Origin: JBDTYT01 sp040005555
Lineage (GTDB): Bacteria; Actinomycetota; UBA4738; HRBIN12
Length of the DNA stretch: 10,167 nucleotides
Direction of reading: 5' to 3'
Assembly: GCA_040005555.1 (NCBI GenBank)
Contig: JBDTYT010000064.1
Location: forward strand, 1-10,167
Numbering within the stretch: the stretch's first letter is position 1; each line of letters opens with the position of its first letter. The notes beneath the pieces were generated by a model. The model was not told the DNA's origin, did no database searches, and worked only from the letters and a program-made list of their open reading frames with translations. Position numbers and translations under genes: made by a program. Of this stretch, positions 6,015 through 10,167 are shown piece after piece.

Positions 6015-6467
6015 ATGATCGAGGAGCGTCTCACGGAGCTGGGGATCGAGCTGCCCGCGGCGCCGGCGGCGATCGCCGCTTACGTTCCCGTCCGGGTGAC
6101 CGGCCGACTCGCGTACGTGTCCGGGCAGGTGCCGCTCGTGGACGGGCGACCGCTGCACCCGGGCAAGGTCGGCGACACGGTGACGATCGAGCAAGGCGCG
6201 GAGGCCGCGAGGAGGTGCGCGCTCCAGGCGCTCTCAGCCCTGCGGGCGGCGCTCGGCTCGCTCGACCTCGTGAGGGGGATCGTGCAGGTCACGGCGTTCG
6301 TCGCGAGCGGCACCGCGTTCACCGATCAGCCGAAGGTCGCGAACGGCGCGAGTGAGTTGCTCGTCGAGGTCTTCGGCGAAGCAGGCAGGCACTCGCGGGT
6401 CGCGGTCGGGGTTGCCGAGCTGCCCCTGGGCGTCCCGGTCGAGATCGCCGTCATCGTCGAGCTCTAA
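6015..6467 (+). CDS. RidA/YjgF-family protein (long subgroup)
   Basis: The 150-residue protein is longer than classic RidA (about 128) owing to an N-terminal extension of roughly 20 residues, as in the subgroup of about 150 residues (YjgF/YER057c/UK114-like). Family features are LAYVSGQVPLVDG (32-44), the helix EQGAEAARRCALQALSALRAA (59-79), the strand GIVQVTAFVAS (88-98), and GRHSRVAVGVAELPLGVPVEI (124-144). Arg128 occupies the position of the substrate-carboxylate-binding arginine of RidA, and Glu143 the conserved acidic position. RidA hydrolyses reactive enamine/imine intermediates released by PLP enzymes; whether this subgroup has the same activity is not settled. The start has no clear ribosome-binding site; CAGAAT at 6003-6008, six bases before the ATG, could be the -10 box of a leaderless transcript. 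Its stop codon overlaps that of the convergent selB. Confidence 0.9.
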   Translation: MIEERLTELGIELPAAPAAIAAYVPVRVTGRLAYVSGQVPLVDGRPLHPGKVGDTVTIEQGAEAARRCALQALSALRAALGSLDLVRGIVQVTAFVASGTAFTDQPKVANGASELLVEVFGEAGRHSRVAVGVAELPLGVPVEIAVIVEL

Positions 6468-8380
6468 CGCGACGGGTCGTCCGCACCGATGTCTCGCGCG
6501 ACTCGCACGTCGCCTTCGCGCCGTGTGATCCCTCGCGAGTCGAGGTGCTCGAGCAGCGGCAGCGCGAACCTGCGCGACGTCCCGAGGGCCTCGCGGAACG
6601 CGCTGACGGTGATCCCGCTCGCGCCGGCAGCCTCGACCGCTTCGCGGCCCCGCGTCACGAATCCCGGTGTCATGACGAGCTCGCGCGAGACGCGCACCAA
6701 GAGCTCGGCCCGCAAGGCCGCGTCGATGGTGTCGCGCCCGACCCCGGTGGCGATGAGCTCGGCGACGGTCGGCGGTGTAGGCTCCCCGGCTGCAACGCTC
6801 TGCACAAGCCGGTGCACATCATCGCTCGTCTCGGGAGCGACCTGATGCGTCGGTCGGCGCAGCGACGCGGCCTCGCGCACGATCTCGCCCCGTCTCTCCA
6901 GATCGTCGAGCACGGCTTCGACGAGACCGGGGTCGGGGGTCGTCCCCGACCGAGCGAGGTGCGCGGCTAGCATCTCGCGGACGACGGCCACGTCCTCGCC
7001 GGGGGCGAGCGGATGCTCGTCGTGGAAAAGCGACACGGCTTCCACGAGCGCGGCTTCGGAGGCCGAGCGAAGGTCCTGGCTCACCCACCACGGCCCGATC
7101 CGAGCCGCGCCCGACACCTCGCTCGGCATGATGCCCGTCAGGAGCTTGACCCGCGACGCCTGGATCGCTCCACGCTCGGCGACGAGCAGCATCGGGAGCT
7201 CCTCAAGCGATGCTCGCTCACGCGCGGCGAGCCGCGCATCGGCTCCAGGGCCCGGCCGCGTCGGCGGGTTCGGGTCCAAGACCACACCGCCGGCGACCGT
7301 TGCTCGGCGACCGGCCTCGCGGATGACGAAGCGATCGTGCACGTCGAGCACGAGCGGGGCCGAGAGCCGGATGCGAACGTATGCGCCCTCCTCCGGATCG
7401 AGTTGCGATCGACCGTAGAGGCGGATCCGGACGTCGCGCTCGGCCGAGCCGGCGTAGAGCTTGAAGGCGCCGCGTGCGGTGAGGGGTCGCTCGAGTCCGC
7501 GGAGGGGACGGAGTCGCGCCTCGAACACCCGCGTCGGTCGCCAGTCGCCCGGCAGGCCGAGAACGTCGCCGCGCTCGAGCTGCGCGCGGTCGATCCCGGT
7601 GAGGTTCGCCGCCACGCGTGAAACCGGCCGAGCGACCTGGATGGCCCGCTTGTGTGTCTGCAGGCCGCGGACGCGCGCCCGCCCGCCCTTCGGGTAGATC
7701 TCGACCTCGTCGCCGACCGAGACGCGTCCACCGACGAGCGTCCCGGTGATGACGGTGCCGGCGCCCTTGATCGTGAAGATCCGGTCGACGAACTGCCGGG
7801 GCCGGCCGTCCTCCTCGGGCGCCGGAGCGGCGGCGATCATCGCATCGAGCTCGCGAGCCAGCTCGTCGAGTCCCTCGCCGGTGCGCGTCGAGCACGCGAC
7901 GATGGCGGCGGCCTCGAGCGCGGTACCGCGAAGCCGCGCCGCCACGTCTGCTCGCGTGTGCTCGAGGCGCGTCTCATCGACCAGGTCCCGTTTCGTGAGC
8001 GCCACGACCGCGCCGTGGACGCCGAGGAGGTCGATGATGCCGAGGTGCTCCTCGGACTGCGGCTTCCAGCCCTCGTCGGCCGCGACCACGAACAACACGA
8101 GTCGCACCGGACCGACTCCGGCCAGCATGTTGCGCACGAATCGCTCGTGTCCCGGTACGTCGACGAATCCGATCTCGACACCGGATGGGAGCCTCCCCCA
8201 CGCGAATCCGAGGTCGATCGTGAGCCCGCGGCGCTGCTCCTCCGCCAGTCGATCGGGGTCGGTGCCCGTGAGACGGATGATGAGGCTCGACTTCCCGTGA
8301 TCCACGTGGCCGGCGGTGGCCACGACGTGCATCGGGGGATCCGAGCCGGCCGAGGCGCCCGACGCACCGCCCTCATCCAT
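6464..8380 (-). CDS. selB: Selenocysteine-specific elongation factor SelB
   Basis: SelB is the GTPase that carries selenocysteinyl-tRNA(Sec) to the ribosome and recognises the SECIS hairpin next to an in-frame UGA. The 638-residue protein shows P-loop GHVDHGKS (24-31), switch region RRGLTIDLGFA (51-61), G3 DVPGH (74-78), G4 TKRD (129-132) and G5-like STR (164-166). Beta-barrel domains II and III follow (about 196-370), then winged-helix repeats to the end; the last has FREALGTSRRFALPLLEHLD (595-614), typical of the SECIS-binding end. I chose the ATG at 8380, which overlaps the selA stop by 8 bases (translational coupling), with GGAGGG 14 bases upstream. An ATG at 8332 would give MHVVATAGHVDHGKS, closer to the usual SelB start, and is a real alternative. 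It forms an operon with selA. Confidence 0.95.
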   Translation of the reverse strand: MDEGGASGASAGSDPPMHVVATAGHVDHGKSSLIIRLTGTDPDRLAEEQRRGLTIDLGFAWGRLPSGVEIGFVDVPGHERFVRNMLAGVGPVRLVLFVVAADEGWKPQSEEHLGIIDLLGVHGAVVALTKRDLVDETRLEHTRADVAARLRGTALEAAAIVACSTRTGEGLDELARELDAMIAAAPAPEEDGRPRQFVDRIFTIKGAGTVITGTLVGGRVSVGDEVEIYPKGGRARVRGLQTHKRAIQVARPVSRVAANLTGIDRAQLERGDVLGLPGDWRPTRVFEARLRPLRGLERPLTARGAFKLYAGSAERDVRIRLYGRSQLDPEEGAYVRIRLSAPLVLDVHDRFVIREAGRRATVAGGVVLDPNPPTRPGPGADARLAARERASLEELPMLLVAERGAIQASRVKLLTGIMPSEVSGAARIGPWWVSQDLRSASEAALVEAVSLFHDEHPLAPGEDVAVVREMLAAHLARSGTTPDPGLVEAVLDDLERRGEIVREAASLRRPTHQVAPETSDDVHRLVQSVAAGEPTPPTVAELIATGVGRDTIDAALRAELLVRVSRELVMTPGFVTRGREAVEAAGASGITVSAFREALGTSRRFALPLLEHLDSRGITRREGDVRVARDIGADDPSR

Positions 8381-9758
8381 CGTCGAGGTCGTCGCCCTCC
8401 AGGGCGTACTGGATCGCGCGCGCAAGATCGGGGAGGGCATCGTCCGGGACCGTGCGGAGGTCGAGCACGACACCCTTGTCGTTCACACGACAGAAGACCG
8501 GCGGTGACCCAGATCGCAGGCGGGCCGACATCACGTCCGGATCGGGCGCTCGGACCTCCACTCCGAACGATGGGAGCGAGTAGCCCGGCAGCGAGCCGCC
8601 GCCCACGCTCGACTCGCACGCGACGACGTGCGCGCCCTCGAGGTCACCGTCGAGGGCCTCGGACAGCCGCGACGCGCGCCGGTGGATCTGGTCGGCGGAC
8701 TCGCGCAGCATGCGCCACACGGGAAGCTCCGTCCTTCGCTCCGCCGCGTGGTCGGTCAGCACCGAGCCGAGCGCCGCCACCTGCATCTTGTCCACGCGCA
8801 CGGCCCTCGCGATCGGGTGCCGGCGCAGCCGCTCGACCAGCTCGCGCCGGCCGAGCACGATGCCTGCCTGCGGCCCGCCGAGCAGCTTGTCACCGCTGAA
8901 GACGACGAGGTCGGCGCCGTCGGCGAGGGCCTCGGTCGCGGCGGGTTCCTCCTGCGGCACGCCGGGGTATCGCCCGAGCAGTCCCGAGCCGAGGTCGTAC
9001 ATGAACGGGATGCCGGCCTTCATCGCGAGCGCCGCGAGCTCCGCGGCGCTCGGGTCCGCGGTGAAGCCCACGACGCGATAGTTGCTCGGGTGCACCTTGA
9101 GGATCAAGCCGGTCTCGTCCGAGAGCGCCGTTCGGAAGTCCGCGGCGCGCGTGCGGTTCGTTGTGCCGACCTCGACGAGGAGCGCGCCGGACGCGGCCAT
9201 GATGTCCGGGATCCGGAACTCTCCCCCGATCTCGATGAGTTCCCCGCGGGAGACGAGGACCTGTTTGCCGCGCGCGAGGGCCGCGAGCGCGAGCAGCACG
9301 CCGGCAGCGCCGTTGTTCACGACGAGCGCGGCTTCGGCGCCGGTGAGCGCAGTGAGCATGAGCTCGGCTCGCGCCGTGCGACGGCCGCGGGCGCCGGATG
9401 CGCGCTCGACCTCGAGGTCGCCGTACCCGAGGGCCGCCCGCTCCGCGGCTCGCGCGGCGCGCTCGGATAGCGGTGCCCGGCCGAGCCCCGTGTGCAGGAT
9501 GACGCCGGTCGCGTTGATCACCGATGTGAGACCCGTGGCGGCGTAGGACGCCAGAGCGGCGGCGCGGGCGAGGATCTCGTCCCGGTCGGGAGGCGATGCA
9601 CCCGAATCGACGGCCGCGCGCACCTCGTGGAGGGTGAGTTGCAACGTGCGCTTCAGGAGGGCTCGCCCGAACGTCGCGCTCGCCCGTTTGCCCGGCTCGG
9701 AGCGGAGCAGCGCGTCGACCGATGGCACGGCGCGGCGAGGCTCGGACGTGGCCGTCAT
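8373..9758 (-). CDS. selA: L-seryl-tRNA(Sec) selenium transferase SelA
   Basis: SelA is a PLP enzyme that converts seryl-tRNA(Sec) to selenocysteinyl-tRNA(Sec) using selenophosphate. The 461-residue protein matches the family length of about 460. Visible landmarks are the N-terminal helical part with PSVDALLRS (12-20), INATGVILHTGLGRAPLS (81-98), the E-x-x-x-G-x-RG-like region (118-127), VVNNGAAGVLLAL (146-158), VSRGELIEIGGEFRIPDIM (169-187), VGTTNRT (197-203), KVHPSNYRVVGFT (221-233), MYDLGSGLL (253-261) and SGDKLLGGPQAG (288-299), in which Lys291 is the expected PLP-binding lysine. It is the first gene of a two-gene operon with selB. SelD, which makes selenophosphate, and the tRNA gene selC are not in this window. 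The start at 9758 has AGGA four bases upstream. Confidence 0.97.
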   Translation of the reverse strand: MTATSEPRRAVPSVDALLRSEPGKRASATFGRALLKRTLQLTLHEVRAAVDSGASPPDRDEILARAAALASYAATGLTSVINATGVILHTGLGRAPLSERAARAAERAALGYGDLEVERASGARGRRTARAELMLTALTGAEAALVVNNGAAGVLLALAALARGKQVLVSRGELIEIGGEFRIPDIMAASGALLVEVGTTNRTRAADFRTALSDETGLILKVHPSNYRVVGFTADPSAAELAALAMKAGIPFMYDLGSGLLGRYPGVPQEEPAATEALADGADLVVFSGDKLLGGPQAGIVLGRRELVERLRRHPIARAVRVDKMQVAALGSVLTDHAAERRTELPVWRMLRESADQIHRRASRLSEALDGDLEGAHVVACESSVGGGSLPGYSLPSFGVEVRAPDPDVMSARLRSGSPPVFCRVNDKGVVLDLRTVPDDALPDLARAIQYALEGDDLDDG

Positions 9759-9767
9759 GAGGTCCTG

Positions 9768-9773
9768 AGCCTA
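9768..9773 (-). promoter_or_regulatory. Candidate -10 element of the selA-selB operon
   Basis: On the minus strand TAGGCT (9773-9768) fits TAnnnT and ends nine bases before the selA ATG at 9758, again suggesting a very short or absent leader. No good -35 hexamer is seen at 16-18 bases. It lies in the 66-bp gap (9759-9824) that must also hold the promoter of the divergent nuoD gene, for which CAGGAT (9811-9816, eight bases before its ATG) is the best but weak candidate. Confidence 0.35.
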
Positions 9774-9824
9774 GCCGCGACGCGGATGGGCGGCATCCCC
9801 CTCCGCGTGGCAGGATAGGCGCGA

Positions 9825-10167
9825 ATGGACATCGAAGAGCGCGCCGTCTTCTCCTCCGCTGCCGAGCACTGGATGGTGCGCGGCGGCGGGATCGACATCG
9901 AGATCGCCTCCCCGAAGAGCCTGCGCACCGAGGAGATGATCCTCAACATCGGGCCGCAGCATCCCTCGACGCACGGGGTGTTGCGCATCGTGCTCGAGCT
10001 CGACGGCGAGGTCATCACGCGGGCCGAACCGGTGATCGGCTACATGCACCGAGCCGCGGAGAAGATCTCGGAGTACCGAGATGCCCGGCAGGTGCTGGTG
10101 CTCATGAACCGTCACGACTGGCTGTCGGCGTTCAACAACGAGCTCGGCTGGACGATCGCGGTCGAGC
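9825..10167 (+). CDS. nuoD: NADH-quinone oxidoreductase subunit D, N-terminal part
   Basis: The first 114 codons are present and the frame runs off the right edge. NuoD (49-kDa subunit) lies in the peripheral arm of respiratory complex I and helps form the quinone-binding site. The diagnostic NuoD signature is MILNIGPQHPSTHGVLRIVL (38-57), with the conserved HPSTHG loop near the quinone. It continues with IGYMHRAAEK (71-80) and MNRHDWLSAFNNELGW (94-109). The NRHDWLSAF form, as I recall, is more like the second-type actinobacterial NuoD than the common TDRLDY form. A 37-residue extension precedes the core. There is no clear ribosome-binding site before the ATG at 9825. It is the first gene of its transcript, with no nuoA, nuoB or nuoC before it, since selA is divergent immediately upstream. 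Confidence 0.93.
   Translation, partial: MDIEERAVFSSAAEHWMVRGGGIDIEIASPKSLRTEEMILNIGPQHPSTHGVLRIVLELDGEVITRAEPVIGYMHRAAEKISEYRDARQVLVLMNRHDWLSAFNNELGWTIAVE

Noticed and set aside
9759..9824. Possible selC (tRNA-Sec) gene near selA-selB
   Set aside because: The gaps around the operon are 66 bp or less, shorter than a tRNA(Sec), and I saw no TCA anticodon arm or T-loop sequence elsewhere in the window.

Overview
The window looks like chromosomal DNA of a high-GC Gram-positive bacterium (Actinomycetota). The strongest clue is a WhiB-family iron-sulfur regulator, a family confined to actinobacteria and their phages. Supporting clues are a class A penicillin-binding protein with C-terminal PASTA domains, GTG starts, and promoters sitting almost directly on start codons. 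I cannot name the lineage. A selenocysteine system and a nuoD gene with no nuoABC before it are compatible with a less-studied or uncultured group.

Layout, left to right: the 3' end of a GT4 glycosyltransferase (+); a membrane-anchored metallophosphoesterase (-) whose tail overlaps it; a YqeY-family protein (+) that starts 16 bp from the phosphoesterase start; a bifunctional PBP with two PASTA domains (-); a full-length NfeD membrane protein (+), divergent from the PBP over a 47-bp gap; a WhiB regulator (+) with a 133-bp leader; a RidA-like protein (+); the selB and selA genes (-), which form one operon transcribed selA then selB; and the first 114 codons of nuoD (+), divergent from selA. About 95% of the window is coding. 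No gap exceeds 133 bp.

The clearest functional unit is selA-selB. SelA converts seryl-tRNA(Sec) to selenocysteinyl-tRNA(Sec), and SelB delivers it to in-frame UGA codons. The other components (selC tRNA, selD, a selenoprotein) are not in this window. The remaining genes are cell-envelope or housekeeping functions with little obvious connection to one another.

I found no CRISPR array, mobile element, tRNA, rRNA, phage gene or unrecognised multi-gene system. Every gene belongs to a known family. What deserves a second look is local: a perfect 8-bp inverted repeat flanking the PBP -10 element, a near-perfect 10-bp inverted repeat just before the whiB ribosome-binding site, an NfeD whose expected catalytic serine is glycine, and repeated leaderless-type promoter geometry.
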